Below, one piece after another: positions 10,625 through 20,039 of a DNA stretch of 64,000 nucleotides. Numbering within the stretch: the first letter of the stretch is position 1; every line of letters begins with the position of its first letter. The stretch covers positions 124,001-188,000 of the forward strand of contig NZ_JAMXLY010000001.1 in the NCBI RefSeq assembly GCF_024054555.1, in the 5' to 3' direction. This stretch comes from Segatella cerevisiae. Lineage in GTDB: Bacteria; Bacteroidota; Bacteroidia; Bacteroidales; Bacteroidaceae. The notes under the pieces are model-generated. The model was given only the letters and a program-made list of their open reading frames with translations. It did not search any database and was not told where the DNA came from. The position numbers and the translations under genes were made by a program.

Positions 10625-11638
10625 TTACCAATACATTTTAAAAGGTTTATATTCTTCAATACCAAGAATATCCTTTAAGAGTTTATAACATTCAAGTTTT
10701 ATCAGATGCCGATAACTGACATTCCGACCCAAAGAACGATGTCTAAAGGTTTCTTCATACCTCTCTTCCATTGCCTTCACAAAAATCTTAGAACCTTTGT
10801 CATTCAGTAGACAGCGGTTTAATCGGAAATCAAAATGTTGTTCTTGCAAAGCATGTTTATTCAAGACTTTAAAGATTACCCGATCAACAACAATAGGTTT
10901 AAAAATTTCAGAAATATCCAGGCACAATGAATATCTCCTTTCCCCGGGTGTATGGAGAAAACTAATTGTTGGATTCAACTGGGTTAGGTGAATGGCCCTT
11001 AAAGTTTCTACATAGCACATCATATTTCCAAATGAGATCAAGGCATTGACCTCATTCTGTGGAGGGCGCTTCGTCCGAGGTCCCATTGTAAAATCATTCA
11101 AAATAATATCAAAGGCAGAATAATAGAGTTTGCGAATATTTCCTTCCGTACCCATTACTTCTTCTACACTAGCAGATCGAGGAAGAGCATCATTTAGACG
11201 GCGAATATCCTTTATTGTTTCCGTCAGATCTTTTCCTCTGCGCTGATAGTAATTCAAGTTCATAACCATATTCCAAGCTGCACCCTGAATCAACTTTCTG
11301 GCAATCTCCACCCTTCTCTTCTTGTTCAAAAAGGTTTTTGACTGGGCCAATAAAGTCTGGCCGGAAAGCAGCCCGTCACGAGGCATAAAGCTACCTGTAT
11401 AGTTCTTATAATAATCAAAAAAGTGAACAGGTATGTCCTTTTGTCCAAGGAACCCATAGAGGGCACTATTTGCCCTCAGACTACCAAAAACATATAATTC
11501 TGAAATATCCTCCACAGGAAGATAACGTGGGGGCAAAAGTTGCTCTTCTCCGATTTGTTCACTTATAGGAGTAAACTTCAAGGTGTTATCCTTACGTTCC
11601 ATAATTCCAGAGCTAAAAAGATAAAAACTTCTCTTCAT
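10625..11638 (-). CDS. cas1: CRISPR-associated endonuclease Cas1 (type I-B)
   Basis: The integrase of the adaptation complex, inserting new spacers at the leader-repeat junction. About 337 residues from the chosen start MKRSFYLF. That start is preceded by a GGAGGAG ribosome site and overlaps the cas4 stop in an ATGA arrangement, so it is preferred to the upstream in-frame start at 11665. Metal-binding residues fit the family: Glu in TEGNIRKLYY (about residue 165), His in LHTPGERRYSLCLDI (about 227) and Asp/Glu in the CLDISE segment. The two-domain layout, with an N-terminal beta domain and a helical catalytic domain, is intact, so adaptation should be possible. Confidence 0.96.
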   Translation of the reverse strand: MKRSFYLFSSGIMERKDNTLKFTPISEQIGEEQLLPPRYLPVEDISELYVFGSLRANSALYGFLGQKDIPVHFFDYYKNYTGSFMPRDGLLSGQTLLAQSKTFLNKKRRVEIARKLIQGAAWNMVMNLNYYQRRGKDLTETIKDIRRLNDALPRSASVEEVMGTEGNIRKLYYSAFDIILNDFTMGPRTKRPPQNEVNALISFGNMMCYVETLRAIHLTQLNPTISFLHTPGERRYSLCLDISEIFKPIVVDRVIFKVLNKHALQEQHFDFRLNRCLLNDKGSKIFVKAMEERYEETFRHRSLGRNVSYRHLIKLECYKLLKDILGIEEYKPFKMYW

Positions 11639-12156
11639 AGTGTCTCCTCCTCTTGTGTATAACAAAACTCATAATAGCTACAGTTTTTGCAGATTCCTCT
11701 GATACACTTTTCGGGGCAAGTTTCTTGCCCCATAATGGCAGAGATTGACTGCATCATTTTCTGGATTCTGACTTTATCCGCATCACTCAAGTCTATCTCA
11801 CGAGTCTTATGCAACGTAGGATATTCCAATACTCCACGAATACCATCAATACCATGTCGTTCAAAGACATATAAATAATATTTCAATTGCCATTCATGAG
11901 CCTTTTCTATTTTATTGGATTTCTTAATTTCATGGATCACCTTATTTCTAACATCATAATAATCCACCTTAATCCCATCAATTGCGACTTCTTCATACTT
12001 TGATGAACGCTGCGAATAGCTATACTCATGAATCAATTTTCCCTCTTCTACCAAGCCTGAATTTTGTTCCATATTGATTCCATGAGAAAACAGCCATAGC
12101 TTCCGCTTACAGACTAAAAAATAATTAAAATGAGTTCCTGTTATCATCATAGACAA
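11635..12156 (-). CDS. cas4: CRISPR-associated exonuclease Cas4
   Basis: Cas4 trims prespacers and helps select the PAM and orientation for Cas1-Cas2. The 173-residue protein has Cys16 and a C-terminal cysteine group (TCPEKCIRGICKNCSYYEFC), which together should bind a 4Fe-4S cluster. The RecB-type nuclease core is visible as IHEIKKSNKIEKAHEWQLKYY, holding the E-x-K pair and the QxxxY motif. It sits between cas3 (10 bp overlap) and cas1 (4 bp overlap), so the adaptation genes are translationally coupled. No defect is visible. Confidence 0.95.
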   Translation of the reverse strand: MSMMITGTHFNYFLVCKRKLWLFSHGINMEQNSGLVEEGKLIHEYSYSQRSSKYEEVAIDGIKVDYYDVRNKVIHEIKKSNKIEKAHEWQLKYYLYVFERHGIDGIRGVLEYPTLHKTREIDLSDADKVRIQKMMQSISAIMGQETCPEKCIRGICKNCSYYEFCYTQEEETL

Positions 12157-14414
12157 TTATCATTATATTCAGAGGGAGCATCTGCAGCATTCATCTGCAG
12201 TCCAAGTTCATGAGTATATTTTCGATTCACCACATAAACACGAGAGGTATAAATTTTAGAGTGGGCATCTGAAAAGTAAGGGAATGACTGTAGGCCAATG
12301 GCACCATCTTCTTCCAATGCATGAAATTGGCCAGTGCTGACAGAAACCAGGAGTTCAGAAGCCTTAATCAAGTGGTATTCAGAAACTCGTTTCCGGTATT
12401 CTGCTGACAAAGCTACTGGTAAAATCTTTATGCCATCAAACTGCTTGTAAAAGTCTGCTTCCCTTTTATCACTCTCATCTAACGGCCTTAATTCATGTGT
12501 AATGAAATTCATCAGAATTTTCCGGGTTAAGTCATATTCCTTTTTCTGCTGCGGGGCCCAATCAGGATAAACCACGTCAATCACTTTCTGCAATTGTTTT
12601 TCTTGTATAATCCCATCATAATCCTCTTCTATTTCCTGTAAAGCAATCAAAGTCCGTGAAATGACTTTAGAATCTTTATAAATAAATCGGTCCTGTTCAT
12701 TTCTATCCTTAAAGACATAACAGGTACAGATCCCCTTTTTCCGTTTTCTGTTAACCCGGCCAAAACGCTGAAGTAATGCATCTATTGGAGCAGGTTCAGA
12801 ATAAAGTACGTCAAAATCAATATCCAAACTAATTTCAATAGCTTGAGTACCTACAAGAAGACTCACATGTTCATTCTGCAAAAGAGACTCATGGTTAAAA
12901 CGGTCTTCACTGTTAAACTTTCCATGGAGCAAAACTTTCTGAGGCGCATCCAAATGGTCGAAAACATACTGTGAAGTTTCTACCGTATTACATACGACCA
13001 GCACCTTCTTAGCCATATTGATATCTTTCTGTATCAGTTCCAAATGATCCATAAGCTTACCCTCCAGTATCTTGACCCGATGACGTCTAAAAGACCGATA
13101 AAGTTCAGGATCCGCTCTAATTTCCCGAAAAGGCCGGATAACCATCTCTATCTCACGTTTCATAAAAGAAGGAAGTGTAGCTGTCATGAGATGTACACTC
13201 ACGTTCATAAATTTTACGGCAAACTGAAGAAGTACGATTATTTGGGCAAATAAGGCTGCATCATAGGCATGGATCTCATCAATAATAAAATATCCTCCAC
13301 ACCATTCAAATAACCCTTTTTCATAACCTTTCAGACCATATAAAGATTTCAAAAGTTGAAAAGGGGTCACAATTTTAACTGGGGTAACCATTGACTTGAA
13401 ACCCTCCGCTAATTTACGTAGATCCTCCGTGGAATAGGATTGGTCCGCCATTCGAGTCTCTATATACTGAGCCAGTTTTCCATGAATCATTCCCACCTTC
13501 TTCTCTGGAGAGGGCATCTCCTCATTCAGCCGTTCATACATTGCATTAATGGAAGCAGTATAAGGCAGGATATAGTATACTCTCCCCTGCCCTTTCACTT
13601 GCAATTGCTGCTTCAACCAAGCAAAGGCAGCCTCCGTCTTCCCTGAACCTGTCGGAGCCACAAGCAAGACATTCCCCGCACAATTCGCATCTTCTCTCTG
13701 ATGATGGTAAAATGGATAATGATATAAAAATTCAAAATCCTCCATGTCAAGTTTCAAAAGATGCTTTATCCCTGCGGAAGCCAGATGATCACATTGTTTG
13801 AGAGCACCAGTCAGCAACAGGCGGAAAAAGGTTTCAGAATCCTCTATATCTTTATTGTTACGCAATTCCTTACGGATCAGGTCAACTGGTTGGAAGGGTA
13901 AGGATGTATTTCCATGGATTCCATAATTCTTTAGCAAAGACCAGACAAAATGACTGTCCATTTTTTCACATTCTTTGCAAAAATCCATTCTATCATCACC
14001 CTCCAAATCATAGTCATCCTGTTCATAATTATGATCAACAAAACAGAACAAATCCGCCAACGGTTTATGATGTCCCAAAACTGGGAACTCCACCCATTGT
14101 TTTTCTTCCTCTTCCAAATCAGAATTCCGGATAAAATAGAGAGAGAACAACTCGTGCCGTTGATGACACCAATGATTAGGCTGCTTATGCAACAACTTTT
14201 GGAACTCAGGATGAACCTTCCCCATATCATGGAAGACAATGGCTTCACTAAGGATTTTCCAAAAAGCCTGTTTATGCCCCCCTGGAACATCGGGAACACA
14301 ATTCTTTAGCTGCTCCATGATATGAAGACAGTCATCAATATGCTGTCTTAAAGATATTTCCGGTTCAGATTTGGCTAAGACCAAAGTTCTCTGTTGTTTA
14401 ATCTCTTCTTCCAA
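12147..14414 (-). CDS. cas3: CRISPR-associated helicase/nuclease Cas3 (HD-helicase fusion)
   Basis: Cas3 is recruited by target-bound Cascade, unwinds the target and degrades it. The 755-residue protein has an N-terminal HD nuclease domain (FHDMGKVHPEF, His62-Asp63, with His25 as a likely first ligand), a Walker A motif APTGSGKTEA near residue 255, a DEIH box near 381, the TATLPS motif III, and the QRFGRVNRKRK motif VI near 550. Nuclease and helicase are therefore fused and both look intact. It overlaps cas5 by 17 bp and cas4 by 10 bp, consistent with one transcript from the promoter upstream of cas6. Confidence 0.97.
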   Translation of the reverse strand: MEEEIKQQRTLVLAKSEPEISLRQHIDDCLHIMEQLKNCVPDVPGGHKQAFWKILSEAIVFHDMGKVHPEFQKLLHKQPNHWCHQRHELFSLYFIRNSDLEEEEKQWVEFPVLGHHKPLADLFCFVDHNYEQDDYDLEGDDRMDFCKECEKMDSHFVWSLLKNYGIHGNTSLPFQPVDLIRKELRNNKDIEDSETFFRLLLTGALKQCDHLASAGIKHLLKLDMEDFEFLYHYPFYHHQREDANCAGNVLLVAPTGSGKTEAAFAWLKQQLQVKGQGRVYYILPYTASINAMYERLNEEMPSPEKKVGMIHGKLAQYIETRMADQSYSTEDLRKLAEGFKSMVTPVKIVTPFQLLKSLYGLKGYEKGLFEWCGGYFIIDEIHAYDAALFAQIIVLLQFAVKFMNVSVHLMTATLPSFMKREIEMVIRPFREIRADPELYRSFRRHRVKILEGKLMDHLELIQKDINMAKKVLVVCNTVETSQYVFDHLDAPQKVLLHGKFNSEDRFNHESLLQNEHVSLLVGTQAIEISLDIDFDVLYSEPAPIDALLQRFGRVNRKRKKGICTCYVFKDRNEQDRFIYKDSKVISRTLIALQEIEEDYDGIIQEKQLQKVIDVVYPDWAPQQKKEYDLTRKILMNFITHELRPLDESDKREADFYKQFDGIKILPVALSAEYRKRVSEYHLIKASELLVSVSTGQFHALEEDGAIGLQSFPYFSDAHSKIYTSRVYVVNRKYTHELGLQMNAADAPSEYNDNCL

Positions 14415-15075
14415 AGTTTAGATGATGAAAATAAATATCAATTTTCCGACCTTCAATGGAATCCTCATATGCGGGGATGTTAGTAGAAAAGTCTTCAGCC
14501 TGATAAGGGATCACAGAAAAAGCCTGTGTTCCAAGATTCTTCCTTGGGATTTCATCAGTAAAATATTCCGGTAAGGCCTGAACAATCCCGGGAAGATAAT
14601 GCCCCTCAAAAGGGACAATCTGTCCCTTTATTTTTTGGGCTTTATCAACTTCTTCAAGTTCATACTCCCCAATCCCATCCACACTGGCCAGATCATTGCT
14701 CCTTCCCAATAAAATCTGAAACTGAGGTTTTCGAAAGTAATCTACCAGTTGATTCTCTTTCAAATAAATGAATAATCTACAGTCATAGAGAAAGTTCCGT
14801 TGCAAGACATTAGATTTCGTCTTATTGTTCGGAGTACCTTTACCAGTAAGCCCCACCTGATAGATAGTTTCCAGATCCGTAGACTCAGCCCCATACTCAA
14901 AGTAATAGCCAATATCCAGATGATCATGGACAATATAATTTCCCGCACAGGCATTCATGAGTCCCAATACAGTACTTAAGGGGGGAACATGAAGAGTCGG
15001 TTGGTAACCTGATATCAAATTAGGATAGCGGAAACTTGCAGTCCAGGAACTGATTTCTATTCGGTATACTTTCAT
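14398..15075 (-). CDS. cas5: Cascade subunit Cas5 (type I-B)
   Basis: Cas5 binds the 5' handle of the crRNA and caps the Cas7 backbone. The 225-residue protein begins MKVYRIEISSWTASFRYPN with the RAMP first strand, followed by PPLSTVLGLMNACAG, a pattern typical of the Cas5t/Tneap group of type I-B systems. It overlaps cas7 by 4 bp and cas3 by 17 bp. It probably has no ribonuclease role because a separate cas6 is present. Subtype assignment rests on gene order plus resemblance to the Tneap family. Confidence 0.93.
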   Translation of the reverse strand: MKVYRIEISSWTASFRYPNLISGYQPTLHVPPLSTVLGLMNACAGNYIVHDHLDIGYYFEYGAESTDLETIYQVGLTGKGTPNNKTKSNVLQRNFLYDCRLFIYLKENQLVDYFRKPQFQILLGRSNDLASVDGIGEYELEEVDKAQKIKGQIVPFEGHYLPGIVQALPEYFTDEIPRKNLGTQAFSVIPYQAEDFSTNIPAYEDSIEGRKIDIYFHHLNFGRRD

Positions 15076-16127
15076 GATTCCATCTGTTGTTTAATCTGCA
15101 ACACATAATGCTCAATGGATTGGTTAACCGGACCCAATTCTACCATATCCTTATGATCAGAAGCCAGTTGTGCCAATTCTTGATCATATTCATCAAAAAA
15201 GCCACTTCGCTTTCCGATAAATATCTTTCCTCTGAATGTTGAGCTATAATCATCTATTACTTCTTTAAGCCCTTTTACGTTCAGCACTGCTTTCTCATTG
15301 CGATCACCCGAACCCATTACAATATGAGAAAAAGGATGATTTCCCGTCACAGTAGTGGCCAAAATAATCAATTTAGGAGTGACATCTCCCAAATTGTTAG
15401 TCTGCATAGCGCCACCGGAAATATTCTTCAAAGCCAAAATAGTATCTGAAACACGTTGCTGTCTTACTTGCAAAGGTAAGCGGATTAATTTTCCGCTTCC
15501 AAACGGATCAACAATCTCATTCCCCCCTTCTGTCATAGCAAATTCTTTCAAACTCTCTGACAGATTCTTATAACCACTGCGATTATAGTCAGAAAAAGTA
15601 CCCGCCATATCTGCATCCAGAGAAAACATACCCTTCATCACTGCGCTATATTCCTGCCTTTTATAAGGGACAGAATCACCGTCTTGCCTTGACATACTGG
15701 ACCAGTTGGCAGCAGGATGCACCGACGCAACAGAAACCAGTGCTGAATTTTTCAAGGGAGAAACCCTAGTCACCGTGATATTACGACTCTTTTTCTTCCC
15801 TTTTTCTTCATACTCTTCTGTGGCAGCACGCATATATCCAAAAATATCATCATCCGGATAACGGATCGGATCGGCATTCGTAAAAGCGATATTCTTATCC
15901 CTCGTTACAGGAGAGAGTGTCCAACCGAGATCTTTCTGAAGCGTATTCCGCCACCAGTATCTCCATGCTTGACCGGAAACATAAACATAGTTCTCTCCAT
16001 TTTTATAAATCGACTTCGTCTTTACAGCATTATCATAATTTGATGAAGTGTCAGCCCCACCATTATTCAGTGCCACTACATCCACATCCAGCAACACAAA
16101 TCCTTGAATCTTTAAATTGTTTTCCAT
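15072..16127 (-). CDS. cas7: Cascade backbone subunit Cas7 (Cst2/DevR family)
   Basis: Cas7 subunits polymerise along the crRNA spacer and form the Cascade backbone. The 351-residue protein has the Cst2/DevR N-terminus, GFVLLDVDVVALNNGGADT, followed by YVYVSGQAWRYWWRNTLQ, and a glycine-rich stretch with VTRVSPLKNSALVSV, a RAMP core segment. The start is 15 bp after the cas8 stop. The family name DevR comes from the Myxococcus relative. It looks complete. Confidence 0.94.
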   Translation of the reverse strand: MENNLKIQGFVLLDVDVVALNNGGADTSSNYDNAVKTKSIYKNGENYVYVSGQAWRYWWRNTLQKDLGWTLSPVTRDKNIAFTNADPIRYPDDDIFGYMRAATEEYEEKGKKKSRNITVTRVSPLKNSALVSVASVHPAANWSSMSRQDGDSVPYKRQEYSAVMKGMFSLDADMAGTFSDYNRSGYKNLSESLKEFAMTEGGNEIVDPFGSGKLIRLPLQVRQQRVSDTILALKNISGGAMQTNNLGDVTPKLIILATTVTGNHPFSHIVMGSGDRNEKAVLNVKGLKEVIDDYSSTFRGKIFIGKRSGFFDEYDQELAQLASDHKDMVELGPVNQSIEHYVLQIKQQMES

Positions 16128-16142
16128 ATTTTACATTTTTAA

Positions 16143-17534
16143 TCATTCTTCCATTATTTGATTTTCTACTGATTCTACAGCGACTTTCCGATGTTGTTCC
16201 TGCAACTTCTCATAGAGTGCAATTTCTAAAACGTCCCTTGTTTCTTTCCAGGAATCAATATCAGGAAAAAGGTAATCCACATAATCCCGGACACTGACGA
16301 TCGCATCCTCATTCCCCTCTTCATAATTTTTAGCGACCACATCCTTCAGGATAATCCTTCTCAGCAAATATGAGTTCGTAGCCCCATCCAGCTTTTTCAG
16401 GACTTTACCAATTCCACGGTCATCATTCGAAGAAATAATAAAATCCGCCATCTGTACAATTTTATCAACTGTCTCCTTTTTCATATTTAAGATATTTAAA
16501 ACATAGACCCTAACAATCCGGAAGATTAACTCATGTCCTTTGGCAAACTGACACATCTCCGGTAAAATGGATTGACCTTTCAGTAAATTCTGATAGATAG
16601 AGTTCTGCCAATATTGAAAATCCTCACTGGTCGCCACTGAAATCTTCCGATTCTCCTTTACTTGAAAACCATGTTCCTGTTCATCATAAGAGGCCCCTTT
16701 TCTCCTATAATATCGTGATATGAAAGTATCCCAGCAATCTTTATTTTCCCCTTCTTGAGTAAACCTATAAAATTTCAATATCTGGAAGGGCAACTGGTAA
16801 ACCGTCAATTCAGGACTTGCGCCAAAATTAGAGAAATGATATAAAGTCAGACTGCATAGAACCTGACCAAATTCCCGTTTTTTTTGCTCAATCACTTGAT
16901 CGGCATATCGGAAAAGTGCAGTACTGGGATCATTGGACTTCGCACGAAGCACAGACTCAGAACTATTTTGCACGACAGCCATTAGATTTTGTTTACAAAT
17001 CTTCTGGCTGAAAAATCTGGAAACTTCCAGAATGTTACTTGAAATCAAAGCCAATTTTCCTTGAAGAGACATACAAGCTAAAGGCAAGAAAAAAGCCCTG
17101 ATAAGAACTTCCTTGGAAAGCATGATACCTCTCTGAAAGTTATGGTGAAAATTGACAAATGTATTTGAACCTGTCAATACCATATTGTTCCGTCCTCCCG
17201 GAAACACCATTGTCCTGCGTCCGGTTATCTGGCAAAAGCCCATTCGTCCATCTTGGTCATTCAACAAGGATGAATAGTACTTTCGTGTCTCTTCTTTTTT
17301 CCTATTGCCTTTAAAAGCAGGCTGAGTGATGGTAGAATCAAGAAAAAACGAATTCAGTTTGCCACCCCAATGCTCAACATAAATATCAGTCACCGTCATG
17401 ATCAGTTCCAAAATATCCTCATCGGGGTACAATTCACTGACTTGTTCTAAGGCATACCCGCCAGCATCCACAAACGGGTCACCCGTCGGCCTCGTCAACC
17501 ATTGTTCATCAATCTTGTCATAAGTGCGCTTCAT
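16143..17534 (-). CDS. cas8b1: Cascade large subunit Cas8b1 (Cst1-like)
   Basis: The position between cas6 and cas7 and the length of 463 residues fit Cas8b1/Cst1, the large subunit that recognises the PAM and recruits Cas3. The protein starts MKRTYDKIDEQWLTRPTGDP with a GGYALEQVSELYP segment, typical of Cst1. The family is named for paired CxxC motifs; none is present here (the expected region reads GFCQITGRRT), so the zinc ribbon appears lost. The last 113 residues (from the Met codon at 16484) are helical and could supply the small subunit Cas11 by internal translation, as known in other I-B systems. No separate cas11 gene is present, and no strong ribosome site precedes that codon. Confidence 0.87.
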   Translation of the reverse strand: MKRTYDKIDEQWLTRPTGDPFVDAGGYALEQVSELYPDEDILELIMTVTDIYVEHWGGKLNSFFLDSTITQPAFKGNRKKEETRKYYSSLLNDQDGRMGFCQITGRRTMVFPGGRNNMVLTGSNTFVNFHHNFQRGIMLSKEVLIRAFFLPLACMSLQGKLALISSNILEVSRFFSQKICKQNLMAVVQNSSESVLRAKSNDPSTALFRYADQVIEQKKREFGQVLCSLTLYHFSNFGASPELTVYQLPFQILKFYRFTQEGENKDCWDTFISRYYRRKGASYDEQEHGFQVKENRKISVATSEDFQYWQNSIYQNLLKGQSILPEMCQFAKGHELIFRIVRVYVLNILNMKKETVDKIVQMADFIISSNDDRGIGKVLKKLDGATNSYLLRRIILKDVVAKNYEEGNEDAIVSVRDYVDYLFPDIDSWKETRDVLEIALYEKLQEQHRKVAVESVENQIMEE

Positions 17535-17587
17535 GATTCAATCTATTTAATTTTAGACTCCTCTCATTCAAAACAGGATCTTTTACT

Positions 17588-18382
17588 TTAACCTTTACAA
17601 CCCGAATCTTCTAAGCCAATACATCCAAATCCCTGTGAACATTCTTCACCTATTCCTCCTTCAAAAGCAACATGCAGGAGTTCTCCAGGAGCTGTCAGTT
17701 TAAAATGATACATAAACCCTCTCACCCGCGTCTGCTGAGCCGTACCAGACTTGATGGTGACAAGCACAGATTTAGGCTGGCTTAAAATTTCCAGACAAAA
17801 AGCAGAGAGATCACCTTGGAAATCCCGATGATAATAGGCCTTATACCGGGACAATAAACCTTTCAAGACAGCCTGATTATAATGCTCACTTCCCGGCACG
17901 AGATATTGTCTCCGGAGTCCTTCCCGCTCACGGATACAAACTGGTGAAAGGGTCAGGAACTTCATTTCCTTCTGAAAAGTCACAGGTGTCAGCGCCTCAA
18001 CCTTTCTGACAGAAAAGGCCACTTGAAAATCCTGATTGCCAAGAACAAATTCCTGATGTGCGAATAAACCCTCAATAAATTCAGATGTACTCTTTTCTGG
18101 TAAGAAACTGATCAACCATTCCACCCGATCTCCGATGATATTAATGCATCCTGCCTTAGGGATAATCCGATATTTCTCAAATTCGAAACGAGAATAGCAA
18201 AACAACTTAAACCGTTTGCCATTATCCAATTGAAAGCCATTATCATGCAACCATGATGAATACCTTTCATCAGCACTAGCCAAAAGTTTGTAAATTACAG
18301 CAGATTGTTCATACTGATAATTAATCGGCAAGCAATCACCATATCGACCACGGTCTACGGTCAGAGTCAATTTAAATCTCAT
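17588..18382 (-). CDS. cas6: CRISPR repeat endoribonuclease Cas6
   Basis: Cas6 cuts the pre-crRNA within each repeat, leaving the 8-nt 5' handle (ATTGAAAC here). The 264-residue protein has a RAMP fold with a C-terminal glycine-rich loop, GIGEECSQGFGCIG, the family hallmark. His46 in SSWLHDNGF is the likely catalytic histidine by position. It is the first gene of the operon, about 50 bp upstream of cas8, with an untranslated leader of nearly 190 nt from the candidate promoter at 18574. Confidence 0.94.
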   Translation of the reverse strand: MRFKLTLTVDRGRYGDCLPINYQYEQSAVIYKLLASADERYSSWLHDNGFQLDNGKRFKLFCYSRFEFEKYRIIPKAGCINIIGDRVEWLISFLPEKSTSEFIEGLFAHQEFVLGNQDFQVAFSVRKVEALTPVTFQKEMKFLTLSPVCIREREGLRRQYLVPGSEHYNQAVLKGLLSRYKAYYHRDFQGDLSAFCLEILSQPKSVLVTIKSGTAQQTRVRGFMYHFKLTAPGELLHVAFEGGIGEECSQGFGCIGLEDSGCKG

Positions 18383-18827
18383 TACGATTACAATTAGTGC
18401 AGATAGATTATTTTTTGCAGATTATTAGTCAGTCAACACCGGCCACTTTTCACTATGCATTTTATCAGATCCAAAGACGAACCGTCTAAACAGATAATCT
18501 GAATTCCACTTATTATTCATTCTGTTTTCACAGCTCTGAGTTATACTCCTACCAAAATGCTTTTCATTGCTTACAAATATAAAAAAAATATAATATAGTA
18601 CCCAGAAAGCAGTAATAAATTTATTTTTTTTTGCTTTCATTTGAAAGTTTTAATTATTAGAATATCTGTTAAGACTACGGCAAGTTCAATATAGAAGTGC
18701 CATTTCTGGGTGTTGGTAAGACGGAATAATCTATACTGGAAGACATCGGGGAGTTTGGAGGCGAACAGTCCCCATAAGGAGAAATTTGACGTGCATTTTC
18801 AAGTACACTTTAATTAAATATACACGT
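18383..18827. other. Intergenic region with the cas operon promoter
   Basis: No convincing gene in these 445 bases. A minus-strand TATATTTG box (18574-18581) fits the Bacteroidetes -7 consensus and would start the cas transcript near 18568, leaving a long untranslated leader before cas6. The part from 18641 to 18827 is unassigned; no clear terminator for the methylase gene is visible. A 71-codon minus-strand frame (18425-18640) lies over the promoter and is not supported. Confidence 0.55.
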
Positions 18828-19877
18828 TTATCTTAAAATTCCATCTTCAAAAGGTAATTGACCTTCAACTACAGAGGCTTCCTCGCAAAATTCTTCATGT
18901 GCTTTAAGCATTTTCAAATCAGCAATATGATTAATCAAGTTCTTTCTCGCATCCTGATTTTCTATTTCTTCACGCCTAGCTTTTGACATGTCACAGAATT
19001 CCTCGTCCTGTTCTATTCCTGCAAATCGGCGGCCACATAAATTAGCTGCAATACCGGTCGTACTGCTCCCGCTAAATGGATCCAATATCCAATCTCCCGA
19101 ATCAGTAGAAGCCAGAATAAGACGAGTAAGAAGACTGAGCGGCTTTTGCGTCGGATGCTTACCTTGAGATTTCTCCCATCGACCTATAGCTGGCAGTCGC
19201 CAAACATCTGTCATCTGCTTATCCCCATTCAAATGTTTCATAAGATGGTAATGGAACTTATGTGGCTTTTTAGGAAATTTCCTGGCCCAAATAATAAATT
19301 CTGTAGAATAGGTGAAGAAACGGCAGGATATATTTGCAGGAGGATTCGTCTTCTGCCACGTAATAACATTCAGAATCTTATAGCCTAGTTCATTGAGACA
19401 ATTTGCTACAGAGAAGATGTTATGATATGTTCCACTTATCCATATTGTTCCATTGTCTTTCAATTTATCCCGGCACAAGCGCAACCACTCCTCATTGAAA
19501 TCCATCATTTCATCCAGGCTTTTACCTTTATCCCAAGCGCCTTTATCCACACAGACGACCTTTCCGCTTTGCAAGGACATTCCACCATTGGAAAGGAAAT
19601 ATGGTGGATCAGCGAAGATCATGTCAAACTTGAAATCAAATTGCTTTAGCAACTTGAATGAATCGCCATGAGCTAGCAGGAAATCATGTTTGGGAGAAAT
19701 ATAAAAAGGAAAGTGCTCCTTAACAGAAAAGTCAGTTGTAAAATAATCCTCTGCATCAAGAACAATCTGCTGTGAACGATAAGAATGCCGAACTGCTGAC
19801 AAAGCCTCAGTTTGAGACTTTGCCTCAATCTGTACTGAACGTACAAGCCTTTCTTCTATTTCGACATCAAACTTCAT
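18828..19877 (-). CDS. DpnD/PcfM-like domain fused to DpnA-like N6-adenine DNA methyltransferase
   Basis: Residues 1-55 (MKFDVEIEERLVRSVQIEAKS... with IVLDAEDYFTTDFS) resemble the DpnD/PcfM family, a small protein encoded beside DpnI in Streptococcus. From about residue 57 on it is a beta-class adenine methylase: DMIFADPPYFLSNGG (DPPY at 90-93) comes before the SAM site DPFSGSSTTG near 266, and the segment KHPTQKP is typical. FADPPYFLSNGG and the CRFFTYSTE region match DpnA, the second methylase of DpnII, which modifies GATC including single-stranded DNA. An upstream TTG at 19889 would add four residues; ATG at 19877 fits the family better. It lies 162 bp downstream of a DpnI homologue. GATC specificity is inferred from family resemblance, and the target should be checked. 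Confidence 0.9.
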   Translation of the reverse strand: MKFDVEIEERLVRSVQIEAKSQTEALSAVRHSYRSQQIVLDAEDYFTTDFSVKEHFPFYISPKHDFLLAHGDSFKLLKQFDFKFDMIFADPPYFLSNGGMSLQSGKVVCVDKGAWDKGKSLDEMMDFNEEWLRLCRDKLKDNGTIWISGTYHNIFSVANCLNELGYKILNVITWQKTNPPANISCRFFTYSTEFIIWARKFPKKPHKFHYHLMKHLNGDKQMTDVWRLPAIGRWEKSQGKHPTQKPLSLLTRLILASTDSGDWILDPFSGSSTTGIAANLCGRRFAGIEQDEEFCDMSKARREEIENQDARKNLINHIADLKMLKAHEEFCEEASVVEGQLPFEDGILR

Positions 19878-19920
19878 TTCTGAAGACAAAGTTCAGAAAT
19901 AAACGGCAAATAAAGCCATG

Positions 19921-20034
19921 ATGATCAATCTTTGACATTTCTGATCAAAGAAGATCATTGGTAAAATCATCAAGTCTATTGAAAATCAATGAATTGATAA
20001 ATCATAGCGATAATAGCTATGTTAACAAATGATC
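19921..20034 (-). promoter_or_regulatory. Cluster of four GATC sites between endonuclease and methylase genes
   Basis: GATC occurs at 19923, 19943, 19953 and 20031 in the 162-bp gap upstream of the methylase start; the first three fall within 34 bp, two of them as TGATCA. If the neighbouring enzymes act on GATC, this could be a methylation-sensitive control site. The clustering is seen; the function is only a suggestion. Confidence 0.3.
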
Positions 20035-20039
20035 TCAAA

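Noticed and set aside
18425..18640. 71-codon minus-strand frame between cas6 and the methylase
   Set aside because: It covers the cas promoter, has no motif and low-complexity ends.
18690..18720. Short LGVGKTE-like peptide in the gap after the methylase, like an ATPase P-loop
   Set aside because: It is followed at once by a stop and no further ATPase motif is found; chance match or an unassignable relic.
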